Notes: generated by a model not told the origin, from the sequence alone. A DNA stretch of 64,000 bases from Rhodanobacter glycinis (GCF_006438785.1 NZ_RCZB01000001.1:1437912-1501911); one strand, 5' to 3'. Counted from the stretch's first letter, positions 37,716-49,127 are shown. A program made the numbers and translations.

Positions 37716-39047
37716 TCAGACGGCAGCAATGCGTTCGCGCCAGGCGCGCGTCTTGCTCAGGATCGCCGCAGTATCGACATCGACCAGTTCGCGCCCGGCC
37801 AGTTTGTGCCTGCCGGCAATCCACACGTCGCTGACCTGATGGCGGCCGGTGGCGTAGACCAGTTGCGAGATCACGTGGAACATCGGCTGGGTTTCCAGGT
37901 CGCTCAGCCGCACGGCGGCGAAGTCGGCCTGCTTGCCGACCTCGATCGAGCCGATCTTCGCTTCCAGTCCGATTGCCTTCGCCCCGTTGAGGGTGGCGGC
38001 GCGCAGCGCGAATGCCGCATCGAACGCTGCCGCGTCGCCGGCGACCGCCTTGGCCAGCAGCGCGGCGGTGCGCATCTCGCCGAACATGTCCAGATCGTTG
38101 TTCGACGCGCAGCCATCGGTACCGAGCGCCACGTTGACCCCGGCCAGGCGCAGTTTCTCTGTCGGGCAGAAGCCGGAAGCCAGCTTGAGGTTGGACTCCG
38201 GGCAATGCACGACCGACACGCCGGCGGCGGCGCAGGCGGCGATCTCGCCGTCGGTCAGCTGGGTCATGTGCACGGCGATCAGGCGGTCGTTGACCAAACC
38301 CAGCTTCTGCAGACGCTGGAACGGGCGCAGGCCGCTCTTGGCCTTCTCGTCCTCGACCTCGTGCGCGGTCTCGTGCGTGTGCAGGTGCACCGGGATATCG
38401 AGCTGGTCGGACAGCACGCGGATGCGCTCGAAACTCTCGTCCGACACCGTGTACGGCGCGTGCGGTGCGAAGGCGGTGCTGACCAGGTTGTCGCCGAGAA
38501 AGCTGTCGTGCACCTCGCTGGCGCGCTCGAAATACTCGTCCTGGCTCTTCGCCCAGGCAGTCGGGAATTCGATCACCGGCAGGCCGACCACCGCGCGAAA
38601 ACCCATGCGCCGATAGGTCGCGCCGATCACGTCGGGGAAGAAATAGTTTTCGTTGGCGCAGGTAGTGCCGCCACGCAGCATCTCGGCAACGGCCAGCTCC
38701 ACGCCATCGCGCACGAACTCCGGCCCCATCACCTTCGCCTCGGCCGGCCAGATGTGCTGCTGCAGCCACACCATCAACGGCAGGTCGTCGGCAAGCCCAC
38801 GCAGCAGGGTCATCGGGTTGTGTGTGTGACTATTGATCAGGCCCGGGATCAGCGCGTGTTCGGGTAACTCGACACGCTCGCGCGGCGTGTAGGCGATGCG
38901 CGCATCGGCAATCGGCAGCAACGCCACGATGCGGTCGCCCTGCACCACGACCGCATGGTTCTCCAACACCACCGCGTGCGGCTCGACCGGCACGACCCAG
39001 CGTGCTTCGATCAGCAGGTCGACGGGCTGGGGGACGGTTTGACTCAT
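37716..39047 (-). CDS. mtaD: 5-methylthioadenosine/S-adenosylhomocysteine deaminase (TRZ/ATZ hydrolase)
   Basis: Amidohydrolase-superfamily deaminase of 443 residues. Metal motifs are LINSHTHNPMTLLRG (HxH), VHLHTHETAHE (His and Glu), AVHMTQLTDGEI (fourth His) and NVALGTDGCASNNDLDMF (Asp). In Pseudomonas the same neighbourhood (mtaD-ubiG-mupP) converts MTA to methylthioinosine for methionine salvage; SAH deamination is also possible. It is the first gene of a minus-strand operon of five genes. Confidence 0.93.
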   Translation of the reverse strand: MSQTVPQPVDLLIEARWVVPVEPHAVVLENHAVVVQGDRIVALLPIADARIAYTPRERVELPEHALIPGLINSHTHNPMTLLRGLADDLPLMVWLQQHIWPAEAKVMGPEFVRDGVELAVAEMLRGGTTCANENYFFPDVIGATYRRMGFRAVVGLPVIEFPTAWAKSQDEYFERASEVHDSFLGDNLVSTAFAPHAPYTVSDESFERIRVLSDQLDIPVHLHTHETAHEVEDEKAKSGLRPFQRLQKLGLVNDRLIAVHMTQLTDGEIAACAAAGVSVVHCPESNLKLASGFCPTEKLRLAGVNVALGTDGCASNNDLDMFGEMRTAALLAKAVAGDAAAFDAAFALRAATLNGAKAIGLEAKIGSIEVGKQADFAAVRLSDLETQPMFHVISQLVYATGRHQVSDVWIAGRHKLAGRELVDVDTAAILSKTRAWRERIAAV

Positions 39048-39117
39048 CGCTCATTCACTCTGCAAAGGATGGATACAAGATGGGGCGGAACACCTTGTGG
39101 CGCCCGCCCCATGTCCG

Positions 39118-39255
39118 CCACCCCGGCGAAGACCGGAGGCGGTTTAGCGCAGTGAAGCTGGTCATCCAGTGTCGCTGCAGTTGCTTGTGCGAAGGACGAA
39201 GTGTGCTGCGCACGGGTGTCCGCTGGATCTCTGCTTCCGCCGGAGATGATGTGCC
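39118..39255. repeat. Degenerate inverted repeat elements between mtaD and efp
   Basis: CACCCCGGCGAAGACCGGAG at 39119-39138 and CTGGATCTCTGCTTCCGCCG at 39222-39241 look like worn, opposite copies of the common CATTCCGGCGAAAGCCGGAATCCAG intergenic repeat. A separate stem TGGGGCG/CGCCCCA (39081-39087, 39105-39111) lies alongside. No gene is seen in the 243-base gap. Confidence 0.4.
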
Positions 39256-39290
39256 GGCAAAGGCGTGAGCCGTGTTCGCGCGCCAGTTCG

Positions 39291-39869
39291 TCACTTCACC
39301 CGACTGTCGTACTCACCGGTGCGGGTATCGACCTTGATGATTTCGTCCTGATTGACGAACAGCGGCACGCGAACCACAGCGCCGGTCTCCAACGTGGCCG
39401 GCTTGCCGCCGCCGCCCGAGGTATCGCCACGCACGCCCGGATCGGTCTCGGTGATCTTCAGCTCGACGAACTTCGGTGCCTGCACGGCGATGATGCTGCC
39501 GTTGAACACGGTGACGACGCACTCTTCCTCACCCTTGAGCCACTTCCACGCATCGCCCATCGCGGCAAAGGAGGCGGGCGTCATCTCGAAGGTCTCCATG
39601 TTCATGAAGTTCCATACGCGGTCCTTGCCGATGCCATCGATAAACGAAAGCTGCATGTCGGTATCGGTGGCATCCGCTTCTTCAAAAGAATCGCTGGATT
39701 TCAGCGTCTGCTCGGTGGTGCGGCCGTCCTTCAGATTGCGGATGCGGATGCGGGTGAACGCCTGGCCCTTGCCCGGCTTGACGAAGTCCGCTTCGGTGAT
39801 GAGCCACGGATCACCGTTGTGAATGATCTTCTTACCCGTTTTGACGTCATTGAGGCCAAGGGTCGCCAT
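39291..39869 (-). CDS. efp: Elongation factor P
   Basis: Canonical EF-P of 192 residues, which relieves ribosome stalling at polyproline. The loop that enters the peptidyl-transferase centre is VKPGKGQAF, with the Lys that EpmA/EpmB beta-lysylate. The divergent neighbour is epmB, which supports that modification route rather than arginine rhamnosylation. The C-terminal OB domain ends [15 protein letters not shown] paralogue with Arg in the loop (efpL) is at 11172-11735. Confidence 0.98.
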   Translation of the reverse strand: MATLGLNDVKTGKKIIHNGDPWLITEADFVKPGKGQAFTRIRIRNLKDGRTTEQTLKSSDSFEEADATDTDMQLSFIDGIGKDRVWNFMNMETFEMTPASFAAMGDAWKWLKGEEECVVTVFNGSIIAVQAPKFVELKITETDPGVRGDTSGGGGKPATLETGAVVRVPLFVNQDEIIKVDTRTGEYDSRVK

Positions 39870-39956
39870 GCGTTATCTGCTCCGGAGGTAAAACCGCCCC
39901 GCAGGACGGCTAAAATGGGTATCTGTCACGGGCCTAGCGCCCGCCCAAGGCCCGCC

Positions 39957-40973
39957 ATGATAACCGCAAGCCCCGGTGCCCGCATTACACCGCCCTCACC
40001 CTCGACCGACTGGCGCCAGCTCTGGCGCGAGGCTGTTACCGATGCCGGCGAACTGCTCGCTCTGCTCGGGCTGCAGCACCTCGCCGATCGCCTGCCGCCC
40101 GCGGACGCGGGTTTCCAGATGCGCGTGCCGCGCGGCCTTGTCGCACGCATGCGCCACGGCGACGCACGCGACCCACTGCTGCTGCAGGTGTTGCCGCAGC
40201 TGGCCGAGCTGGATGAGGTGCCCGGCTTCACGGCTGATGCGGTGGGCGACATGGATGCGCGTGCCGCCCATGGCCTGCTGCACAAGTACCATGGCCGTGC
40301 GCTGCTGATCGCCAGCGGCAGCTGCGCGATCAACTGCCGCTACTGTTTCCGCCGGCATTTCCCGTATGGCGAGGAAATCGCCGCCGCCGGCCAGTGGCGG
40401 CAGGCGCTGGAACATCTGCGCCAGGACGACTCGATCAGCGAGCTGATTCTCTCCGGCGGGGACCCGCTGTCGCTGGCCACCAGCAAGCTGGAGGAGCTGG
40501 GCCGAGGCCTGGCCGAGCTGCCGCAGGTCATCCGTTTGCGCATCCACAGCCGACTACCCATCGTGTTGCCCGAGCGCATCGATTCCGCGTTCCTCAACTG
40601 GTTCGGTTCGCTGCCGATACAGAAGGTAATGGTGCTGCACGTCAATCATGCGAACGAACTTGACCCCAGTGTCGACGCGGCCTGCGCCCGCCTGCGCGAC
40701 GCCGGCGCCACGCTGCTCAATCAATCGGTGCTGCTGCGCGGCGTCAATGACCACGTCGATGCGTTGGCGGGGTTGTCCGAGCGACTGTTCGCCGGTGGAG
40801 TGCTGCCCTACTACCTGCACCAGCTCGACCGTGTGCAGGGCGCCGCGCATTTCGAGGTCGACGACGCCCGTGCGCTTGCATTGATGGATGCCCTGCGCGC
40901 GCGCCTGCCGGGCTATCTGGTGCCCAGGCTGGTCCGTGAAGTGGGTGGTGACGCCTCCAAGCGACCGGTGTGA
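39957..40973 (+). CDS. epmB: EF-P beta-lysylation protein EpmB (lysine 2,3-aminomutase-like)
   Basis: Radical SAM and PLP enzyme of 338 residues that makes (R)-beta-lysine for EF-P modification. The cluster motif CAINCRYCFRRHFPY (CxxxCxxC) is intact, with GGDPLSL and LRIHSRLPIVLPERI downstream. The PLP Lys is expected near the end, in a region ending LVREVGGDASKRPV. ATG 39957 is chosen; the frame is open further upstream only across the intergenic region and efp antisense. It shares an 87-base divergent promoter region with efp. EpmA is not in the window. Confidence 0.94.
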   Translation: MITASPGARITPPSPSTDWRQLWREAVTDAGELLALLGLQHLADRLPPADAGFQMRVPRGLVARMRHGDARDPLLLQVLPQLAELDEVPGFTADAVGDMDARAAHGLLHKYHGRALLIASGSCAINCRYCFRRHFPYGEEIAAAGQWRQALEHLRQDDSISELILSGGDPLSLATSKLEELGRGLAELPQVIRLRIHSRLPIVLPERIDSAFLNWFGSLPIQKVMVLHVNHANELDPSVDAACARLRDAGATLLNQSVLLRGVNDHVDALAGLSERLFAGGVLPYYLHQLDRVQGAAHFEVDDARALALMDALRARLPGYLVPRLVREVGGDASKRPV

Positions 40974-41105
40974 GCAGGCGGCGGTCACTGTTATGCGGTT
41001 TTTCGCTGGCGGCTGGTGGCGGAATCCGTTACAAACATCAGTGACGGACGAGCATGCAAACCAACTCGCACAGCCCATGCTGATCAACGGACAGCTCAAC
41101 GCCCC

Positions 41106-43151
41106 ATGAAAAAAGATTACGTCATCAAGATCCTCTTCATCGAGAGCTCGCTCGAGGAAGCGGAGCAGATCATCAGCCTGCTGCGCAATACCGGCATCGC
41201 CGTGCGACCGGCCCGCGCCACCAATATCGAGCAGTTGCAGACGGCCGTGAACGAGCTGGAGCCGGACGTGGTGATGTTCGATCCGGCGGTCACCGGCATC
41301 ACCCTGTCCGAGGCCGTGAAAGTACTCGATGCCTATGGCCGCGACTATTCGCTGCTCGGACTGGTCAATACCTTCGACAATCAGGTCATCGCAGATTTGT
41401 TTGTGCATGGTGCCCGCGGCGTGGCGTCGCGCAACCAGCCAAAACAACTGATTGCGGTGTTGCAAAGGGAATTCGAATCGCTGCAGACGCGCCGTCAGGT
41501 GCGCCGGCTCGAAACCTCGTTGCGCGAATCGGAGCGCCGCTGCGATGCGCTGCTCGACTCGTCCACCGATGCGATTGCGTATGTCCACGAAGGCATGCAT
41601 GTACGCGCCAACCAGGCCTATCTGGAGACTTTCGGCTACGACAGTTTCGACGACCTGCTGGGACTGCCCGTGCTGGACATGATCGACGCGACCAATGCGG
41701 ACGAATTCAAGGCGCTGCTGCGCGGCCATGCACGCCAGGAAAAGATGCCATCGCATCTCGCCCTGCACGCGCGACGCGCCGACGGCAGCCACTTCGACGC
41801 CACGGTGGAGTTCGCCCCGGCCACGTTCGAGGGCGAGCCCTGCCTGCAGATCGTGTTCCGCCGGCAATTGGTCGACCAGGCCGTACTCGCGCAGTTGCAA
41901 CGCGACCCGGTTACCGGGCTGTTCAACCGCGCCCGCATGCTCGAATGCGTCGATGATGCAGTGACTGCGGCAGCCAAGGGCAAGAAGGGCCAGTCACTGC
42001 TGCTGGTCGAGCCCGACAACTGGGCCTCGCTCGTGGGTGGTATCGGGCTCGGCAAGGCCGATGAGCTGCTTGCCGGCTTCGCCGACCGCATCCGCATGCT
42101 GCTGGGTGCCGACGATGTCGCCGGCATGCTCGCCGAACACACGCTGGGCGTGGTACTCGATTCGCGCACGGATGAGGGGATCAAGGAATGGATCGCCAAG
42201 CTGCAGCACAGCGTCAGCAACGAGATCTTTGATGCCGGCACCCGCTCGATCACGGTCACCGCCAGCATCGGTGGCAGCTTGCTGGGCGAGAAGAACGCCA
42301 ACACCGAGCTGCTGCTCAACCAGGCCAGTCAGGCTTTGCGCACCGCGCAGAGTCTGGGCGGCAGCCAGGTCGAACTGCATGATCCGGCTGCGCGCGAAAA
42401 AGCGGACGAAGAGCGCGACCGCTACTGGCTCGAACTGCTGCAGCAGGCTCTGGCATCGAATGGCCTGATGCTCTATCACCAGCAAACCATCAGCCTGCAG
42501 GATGCCGAGGGCGACTATTCGGAAATCCTGCTGCGCATGAACGGCCCGCAAGGCGAGGTACTGCCCGGATTCTTCATGCCGATAGCCGAGAAGCACAACC
42601 TCACCGGCGCGATCGACCGCTGGGTGCTCGACCGTGCCATCAGCTCACTGCAGGCACGCGAGGCGCAGGGGCAGCAGACCACCTTCTTCATCAAGCTCAC
42701 CGCCGCCTCGCTGCAGGACGACACCTTGCTGCCGTGGCTGGGCGACCGCCTGGGACAGGCAGCACTGAAGCGCGGTCACCTCGTGCTGGAAATGACCGAG
42801 AGCAAGGTGATGACGCTGCTGCGGCCGGCGCAGGAGTTCGTCAAGGGCTGGAAAAAACTGGGCGGCCGTTTCGCACTGGAGCAATTCGGCTCGGGCCTGA
42901 ATTCGTTCCAGTTGCTCAACCATGTCGACGCGGACTACCTGAAGATCGACCGCAGCTACATGGCCGAACTGCCGCAACACCCGGATAGCCAGCGCAAGAT
43001 CACCGAGATCTGCCAGCAGGCGCGCGAACTGAAACGTCAGACCATCGCCGAATGGGTGGAGGATGCGACCAGCACGTCGTTGCTGTTTGCCTGCGGCGTG
43101 GACTTCGTGCAGGGCAACTTCCTTCAGCAGCCCCAGCGATTGGACGAGTGA
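41106..43151 (+). CDS. fimX: FimX-like degenerate REC-PAS-GGDEF-EAL c-di-GMP receptor
   Basis: A 681-residue protein: REC-like domain (~1-125) without the usual phospho-Asp cluster, PAS (~145-255), GGDEF-like (~275-430) and EAL-like (~440-675). The GGDEF motif reads AEHTL (343-347), so no cyclase activity is expected. EAL reads E473-I-L, and the later DDFGTG is EQFGSG, so phosphodiesterase activity is also unlikely. This double degeneracy matches FimX, which binds c-di-GMP through its EAL domain and acts with PilZ and PilB in type IV pilus assembly. ATG 41106 begins MKKDYVIKILFIE. A strong terminator follows. Confidence 0.88.
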   Translation: MKKDYVIKILFIESSLEEAEQIISLLRNTGIAVRPARATNIEQLQTAVNELEPDVVMFDPAVTGITLSEAVKVLDAYGRDYSLLGLVNTFDNQVIADLFVHGARGVASRNQPKQLIAVLQREFESLQTRRQVRRLETSLRESERRCDALLDSSTDAIAYVHEGMHVRANQAYLETFGYDSFDDLLGLPVLDMIDATNADEFKALLRGHARQEKMPSHLALHARRADGSHFDATVEFAPATFEGEPCLQIVFRRQLVDQAVLAQLQRDPVTGLFNRARMLECVDDAVTAAAKGKKGQSLLLVEPDNWASLVGGIGLGKADELLAGFADRIRMLLGADDVAGMLAEHTLGVVLDSRTDEGIKEWIAKLQHSVSNEIFDAGTRSITVTASIGGSLLGEKNANTELLLNQASQALRTAQSLGGSQVELHDPAAREKADEERDRYWLELLQQALASNGLMLYHQQTISLQDAEGDYSEILLRMNGPQGEVLPGFFMPIAEKHNLTGAIDRWVLDRAISSLQAREAQGQQTTFFIKLTAASLQDDTLLPWLGDRLGQAALKRGHLVLEMTESKVMTLLRPAQEFVKGWKKLGGRFALEQFGSGLNSFQLLNHVDADYLKIDRSYMAELPQHPDSQRKITEICQQARELKRQTIAEWVEDATSTSLLFACGVDFVQGNFLQQPQRLDE

Positions 43152-43200
43152 GCCCGGTCTGGCGCACCGATTAGCCTCACCGCATTCATTGCGGCAACAA

Positions 43201-43228
43201 AAAACCCGCGGATCGCTCCGCGGGTTTT
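43201..43228. terminator. Bidirectional terminator between fimX and rplS
   Basis: AAAACCCGCGGA (43201-43212), loop TCGC, exact complement 43217-43228, with A- and T-runs on both sides; it serves both converging genes. Confidence 0.92.
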
Positions 43229-43255
43229 TTCATGCCACAGCAACGACGGAGCAGA

Positions 43256-43663
43256 TTACTCCGCGGCTGAAGCAGCGGCGGCGGCAGCCTTGGCGTTGAC
43301 CTTGGCAGCGGCGGCAGCAGCGATGTCTTCCTTGATGCGGGCAGCCTTGCCTTCGAGGCCACGCAGGTAATACAGCTTGGCGCCGCGCACCTTGCCCTTG
43401 CGCTTCACGGTCAGCGAGTCGATGGCCGGGCTGTGCGCCTGAAACACGCGCTCCACGCCGGTACCATGCGAAATCTTGCGCACGGTGAAGGCCGAATGCA
43501 GGCCACGGCTTCGCTTGGCGATGACGATGCCCTCGAACGCCTGCACGCGCTCGCGGTTGCCTTCCTTCACCTTGACGTTGACCACCACGGTGTCGCCGGG
43601 GCCGAAGTCCGGCAGCTGGCGGGTGATCTGCTCGGATTCGAACTGTTCAATGATCTTGTTCAT
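43256..43663 (-). CDS. rplS: 50S ribosomal protein L19
   Basis: L19 at the 30S-50S interface, 135 residues, with [26 protein letters not shown] and [19 protein letters not shown] core and GAKLYYLRG near the end. The C-terminus has an extra ~20-residue Ala/Lys tail ([16 protein letters not shown] type) compared with the usual ~115 residues. It is the last gene of rpsP-rimM-trmD-rplS. Confidence 0.98.
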   Translation of the reverse strand: MNKIIEQFESEQITRQLPDFGPGDTVVVNVKVKEGNRERVQAFEGIVIAKRSRGLHSAFTVRKISHGTGVERVFQAHSPAIDSLTVKRKGKVRGAKLYYLRGLEGKAARIKEDIAAAAAAKVNAKAAAAAASAAE

Positions 43664-43707
43664 GGCGCACCTGTCGGTTCACTTTAGCGATATCAATGCT
43701 GCGGCCG

Positions 43708-44481
43708 TCATTCGGCCGCATCGTCTTGCCGTGACCGCTCCTGTTGAGCATGGTCACGGCGGAATTCATCCAGCAAGGCCCGGGATTTCGCATCCAGCCC
43801 ACGCTGCGACAACAAGTCCGGGCGGCGCAACCAGGTTCGTCCCAGCGATTGCTTGAGGCGCCAGCGCGCGATCGCCGCATGGTCACCTGACAGCAACACC
43901 TCCGGTACATCACCCAGCGCATCGTGCACCGGTTTTCCATAGTGCGGACAATCCAGCAGGCCATCCGAAAATGAATCCTGCTCGGCCGACAGCACGTCGT
44001 TCAACGCGCCGTCCTGCAAGCGTCCCACCGCGTCGATGATCACCGCGGCAGCCAGCTCACCACCGGACAGCACATAGTCGCCGATGGAAAGCTCCTCGTC
44101 GACCTCGTGCGCCAGCAGACGCTCGTCCACACCTTCGTAACGTCCGCAAAGCAGGCCGATGCGCGGCAGTTTTGCCAGCGCTTCCACCCTGCCCTGCGTC
44201 AGCCGCGTTCCCTGCGGACTGAGATAAATCAGATGCACCGGTTCCGGCGCCGCGTCACGCATGGCCGCCAGGGTCGTGCGCAACGGCTCAATCATCATCA
44301 CCATGCCGGGACCGCCGCCATACGAGCTGCTGTCCACGGTGCGGTGCCTGTCAGTGCTGTAGTCGCGCGGGTTCCAGGTTTCTACCTGCAGCAACTCGCG
44401 TTGCTGCGCGCGTCCCACCACACCAACAGCAGCACACTGACGCACGAAGTCGGGAAACAGGCTGACGACATCGATGCGCAT
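43708..44481 (-). CDS. trmD: tRNA (guanine-N1-)-methyltransferase
   Basis: SPOUT-class methyltransferase that methylates G37 in tRNAs reading CNN codons; 257 residues. The trefoil-knot motifs are [14 protein letters not shown] and [14 protein letters not shown] followed by [14 protein letters not shown]. The catalytic Asp region is [20 protein letters not shown] 44481 ([10 protein letters not shown]) is the universal start. It lies third in the ribosomal operon. Confidence 0.98.
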   Translation of the reverse strand: MRIDVVSLFPDFVRQCAAVGVVGRAQQRELLQVETWNPRDYSTDRHRTVDSSSYGGGPGMVMMIEPLRTTLAAMRDAAPEPVHLIYLSPQGTRLTQGRVEALAKLPRIGLLCGRYEGVDERLLAHEVDEELSIGDYVLSGGELAAAVIIDAVGRLQDGALNDVLSAEQDSFSDGLLDCPHYGKPVHDALGDVPEVLLSGDHAAIARWRLKQSLGRTWLRRPDLLSQRGLDAKSRALLDEFRRDHAQQERSRQDDAAE

Positions 44482-44515
44482 GATCCTTGTCCTCAAGTCC
44501 CGCAACCCGGCGACG

Positions 44516-45031
44516 TCAGAATTCAGGATCCCAGTCCACCACCATGCGCCCTGCGGACAAATCCACCGAACGCACATACGAACCCTGGATGAAAGGAATC
44601 AGCCGCTCGCGCTCGCCGTCCCTCACCACCACGACATCGTTGGCACCAGTGGCGAACAGGTGACTGACCCGCCCCAGCTTCACGTCCTCCGTGGTGACGA
44701 CCTCAACTCCTTCGAGATCGACCCAGTAATACTCATCCTTCGCGGGAGGAGGCAGCTGATCACGGGTGACATAGATGTCATTGCCGATCAACGCTGCTGC
44801 CTGTTCGCGGTCGTCCACTCCAGGCAGCTGGGCCACCATGCCCTTGCCTTGCGTTCGACCCTTCACTCCCGAGATCTGCATCTCCACACCCGGCGCTGCA
44901 GTGAGCAGCCACGGCTGGTAGTCGAAGATCCGCATGCGCGGCTCAGCCCAGGATTCGATCTTGAGCCAACCCTGCACACCGTACAGCCCGACGATGCGCC
45001 CGATCAGGACGCGCCGACTGGCTGCGACCAC
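44516..45031 (-). CDS. rimM: Ribosome maturation factor RimM
   Basis: Assists 30S maturation around S19; 171 residues. [19 protein letters not shown] opens the RimM N-domain, [11 protein letters not shown] opens the PRC-barrel domain, and [15 protein letters not shown] ends it. GTG 45031 is chosen, 2 bases after the rpsP stop; the upstream open frame runs inside rpsP and has no homology. Confidence 0.95.
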   Translation of the reverse strand: MVAASRRVLIGRIVGLYGVQGWLKIESWAEPRMRIFDYQPWLLTAAPGVEMQISGVKGRTQGKGMVAQLPGVDDREQAAALIGNDIYVTRDQLPPPAKDEYYWVDLEGVEVVTTEDVKLGRVSHLFATGANDVVVVRDGERERLIPFIQGSYVRSVDLSAGRMVVDWDPEF

Positions 45032-45033
45032 GC

Positions 45034-45294
45034 TCAGGCGGCCGGCTGCTGCAGCTTGCCAGCTTCCTTGACCAAGGCCGCGACCTTGTCGGTCAACTGC
45101 GCGCCTTTGCCCACCCACTCCCTGACGCGCTCAACGTTCAGCTCAAGGCGCTTGTCCTTGCCCGATGCAACCGGGTTGTAATAGCCGATGTTCTCGATGT
45201 TGCGGCCGTCGCGCTTGCTGCGCTGATCGGTCACGACGACGTGGTAGAACGGGCGGCCCTTGGCGCCACCGCGCGAAAGACGAATCTTGACCAT
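45034..45294 (-). CDS. rpsP: 30S ribosomal protein S16
   Basis: S16 of 86 residues: [20 protein letters not shown] at the start and [15 protein letters not shown] in the core. It is the first gene of the rpsP-rimM-trmD-rplS operon, with a promoter-like TAAAAT upstream. The order is the standard one in gammaproteobacteria. Confidence 0.98.
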   Translation of the reverse strand: MVKIRLSRGGAKGRPFYHVVVTDQRSKRDGRNIENIGYYNPVASGKDKRLELNVERVREWVGKGAQLTDKVAALVKEAGKLQQPAA

Positions 45295-45358
45295 GGTAAA
45301 ACTCCAGAATTGCCGAATGAGCGGCAGGCACACGAGAGACGTGCGCGGTAAACGGGGC

Positions 45359-45386
45359 ATTTTAGCGGGTTTTCGGGAAAAGGGAA
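45359..45386 (-). promoter_or_regulatory. Probable promoter of the rpsP operon
   Basis: On the minus strand, TTCCCT (45386-45381), a 16-base spacer and TAAAAT (45364-45359) lie ~65 bases upstream of rpsP. The -35 match is weak, the -10 is good. Confidence 0.45.
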
Positions 45387-45458
45387 GGCCTAGCTATAGG
45401 GAGCGGGGAACAGCATAAAGCTGTAAAGCTCCTGTCCTGTCCCTACTCCCGCTTTCGT

Positions 45459-46838
45459 TCAACGCATGGGCGGCAGCCCGCCCATCCCACCCACGCCCTT
45501 CATGGCACCACGCATCTGCCGCATCAGACCCTTGGTGCCGCCCTTGGACAGCTTGGACATCATCTTTTCCATCTGCATGTACTGCTTGAGCAGGCGGTTG
45601 ACGTCGGCCGGCTGGGTGCCCGAACCGCGGGCCACGCGGGCGCGGCGCGAGCCGTTCAGCAGGTCCGGGTGGCGGCGTTCCTTCTTGGTCATCGAACAGA
45701 TGATCGCGATCATCTTGTTCATCTCGCCGTCGTTGACCTTGGATTTCACGCTGTCCGGCAGGTTGCCCATGCCAGGCAGCTTGTCCATCAGGCCGGCCAG
45801 GCCGCCCATATTGCCCATCTGTTCCAATTGGTCCTTCATGTCGTTCAGATCGAAGCGCTTGCCCTTCATCACCTTCTGGGCCAGCTTCTGCGCCTTGTCC
45901 TGGTCGACCTTGCGCTCGACCTCCTCGACCAGCGACAGCACGTCGCCCATGCCGAGGATGCGCTGGGCCAGGCGATCCGGATGGAACGGTTCCAGCGCGT
46001 CGCTCTTCTCGCCCGCGCCAAGGAACTTGATCGGCTTGCCGGTGACATAACGTACCGACAGCGCCGCACCGCCGCGGGCGTCGCCGTCGGTCTTGGTCAG
46101 GATCACGCCGGTCAGCGGCAGCGCCTCGTTGAACGCCTTGGCAGTGTTGGCCGCATCCTGGCCGGTCATCGAGTCGACCACGAACAGGGTTTCGACCGGC
46201 GTGATCGCGGCGTGCAGCGCCTTGATCTCGGCCATCATCGCCTCGTCCACATGCAGGCGACCGGCGGTGTCGACGATCAGCACATCGACCACTTCGCGAC
46301 GGGCTGCCGCGACGGCGGCCCTGGCGATGGCGACCGGGTCCTGGCCCGCCTCGGACGGGAAGAACTTCACCCCGACCTGCTCGGCCAGCGTGCGCAACTG
46401 CTCGATCGCGGCCGGACGGTAGACGTCGCAGCTCACCACCATCACCTTTTTCTTCTTGCGCTCAGTCAGCAGGCGCGCCAGCTTCGCCACCGTAGTGGTC
46501 TTGCCGGCGCCCTGCAGACCCGCCATCAGCACCACCGCCGGCGGCTGCTGGGCCAGGTTCAGCTCGCTGTTGGCGCTGCCCATCACCACGGTCAGCTCGT
46601 CGCTGACTACCTTGACCAGCGCCTGGCCCGGCGACAGGCTCTTGATCACATCCTGGCCAACCGCGCGCACCTTGATCCGCTGGATCAGCGCCTGCACCAC
46701 CGGCAGCGCCACGTCCGCCTCGAGCAGCGCGATACGCACCTCGCGCAATGCTTCGCGAATATTTTCCTCGGTCAGCCGGCCGCGGCCGCGCAGGCGGTTG
46801 ACGGTGGTGGAAAGACGTTGGCTGAGTGACTCGAACAT
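45459..46838 (-). CDS. ffh: Signal recognition particle protein Ffh (SRP54)
   Basis: SRP GTPase that binds signal sequences and 4.5S RNA for co-translational membrane targeting; 459 residues. The N and G domains show MAGLQGAGKTTTVAKLA (P-loop), VDTAGRLHVDE (G3) and LTKTDGDARGGAALS (G4). The Met-rich M domain (MEKMMSKLSKGGTKGLMRQM) ends with MGGLPPMR. The divergent ypjD gene is the usual neighbour. It is transcribed alone. Confidence 0.98.
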   Translation of the reverse strand: MFESLSQRLSTTVNRLRGRGRLTEENIREALREVRIALLEADVALPVVQALIQRIKVRAVGQDVIKSLSPGQALVKVVSDELTVVMGSANSELNLAQQPPAVVLMAGLQGAGKTTTVAKLARLLTERKKKKVMVVSCDVYRPAAIEQLRTLAEQVGVKFFPSEAGQDPVAIARAAVAAARREVVDVLIVDTAGRLHVDEAMMAEIKALHAAITPVETLFVVDSMTGQDAANTAKAFNEALPLTGVILTKTDGDARGGAALSVRYVTGKPIKFLGAGEKSDALEPFHPDRLAQRILGMGDVLSLVEEVERKVDQDKAQKLAQKVMKGKRFDLNDMKDQLEQMGNMGGLAGLMDKLPGMGNLPDSVKSKVNDGEMNKMIAIICSMTKKERRHPDLLNGSRRARVARGSGTQPADVNRLLKQYMQMEKMMSKLSKGGTKGLMRQMRGAMKGVGGMGGLPPMR

Positions 46839-46928
46839 GGCGGAACCGGCGAACAGGAAAGTGTTCGATTATAGCGGACGCAGTGGCCCGCTTGGCATGC
46901 ATGCTGGCCAAGGCCTGTGCGACACTGC

Positions 46929-47732
46929 ATGGCTATGATCATTCACGTCCTTGCCCTGCTCGCCATCGCGCTTTATCTGGCCGCCGCCGCAGGCCTGGCA
47001 CGCCCTCTGCTGAGCGGCGAGCAGCCGTTGAACCGACTGGCGCTCGGCCTGGCCGGTGGGGCGGTGCTGATCCATGCGGGCATCCTGCTGGGCATGCATC
47101 GCGGCGCATTGGATCTGCATTTTTTCGCGGCACTGTCGCTGGTCGCTTTCGTGGTCTCGGCACTGACCTTGTTGGTGAACGCTTCGCGTCCGGTTGCTGC
47201 GCTCGGCGTGATCGTGTTTCCACTGACTGCGATATTGCTCGCGGTGGACAGCTTCGGCGCCCCGCCGACTCTGCCGCAGTCGATGGACTGGCAGATCAAA
47301 TTGCACGTCACGGTCGCCTTGATCGCATTCGGCGTGCTGTCGATTGCCGCTGTGCTGGCCATCCTGCTGGCCGTGCAGGAACGTGCACTGCGCCATCGCC
47401 AGTTCGGCCCATGGCTGCGCGCGCTGCCACCGCTGACCTTGACCGAGACCTTGCTGTTCCGCCTGATCGGCGCGGGTTTCGTGCTGCTGACGCTGACCCT
47501 GCTGACCGGCGCCTTGTTCGTCGACAACCTGTTCGGCCAGCATCTGGTCCACAAGACCGTGTTGTCGATCGTGGCGTGGCTGGTATTCGGCATCCTGCTG
47601 TATGGCCGTTGGCGGCATGGCTGGCGCGGTCAGCGCGCCGTCAATCTCACGCTGACCGGCATGGCGGTGTTGCTGCTTGCGTTCTTCGGCAGCAAGGCGG
47701 TGCTGGAGTTGATCCTGCATCGCGGGGCGTAA
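46929..47732 (+). CDS. ypjD: CcsA/YpjD-family cytochrome c assembly-type membrane protein
   Basis: About 267 residues with eight hydrophobic segments. The conserved WQIKLHVTVALIAFGVLSI (His in the membrane), LFRLIGAGFVLLTLTLLTG and HKTVLSIVAWLVFGILLYG match the CcsA/ResC and YpjD family, including the heme-handling His positions. YpjD is typically divergent from ffh as here; in E. coli it is linked to resistance traits but its function is unclear. ATG 46929 is used; 46935 is possible. Confidence 0.88.
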   Translation: MAMIIHVLALLAIALYLAAAAGLARPLLSGEQPLNRLALGLAGGAVLIHAGILLGMHRGALDLHFFAALSLVAFVVSALTLLVNASRPVAALGVIVFPLTAILLAVDSFGAPPTLPQSMDWQIKLHVTVALIAFGVLSIAAVLAILLAVQERALRHRQFGPWLRALPPLTLTETLLFRLIGAGFVLLTLTLLTGALFVDNLFGQHLVHKTVLSIVAWLVFGILLYGRWRHGWRGQRAVNLTLTGMAVLLLAFFGSKAVLELILHRGA

Positions 47733-47741
47733 CCGGATCGT

Positions 47742-49127
<1,386 letters not shown>

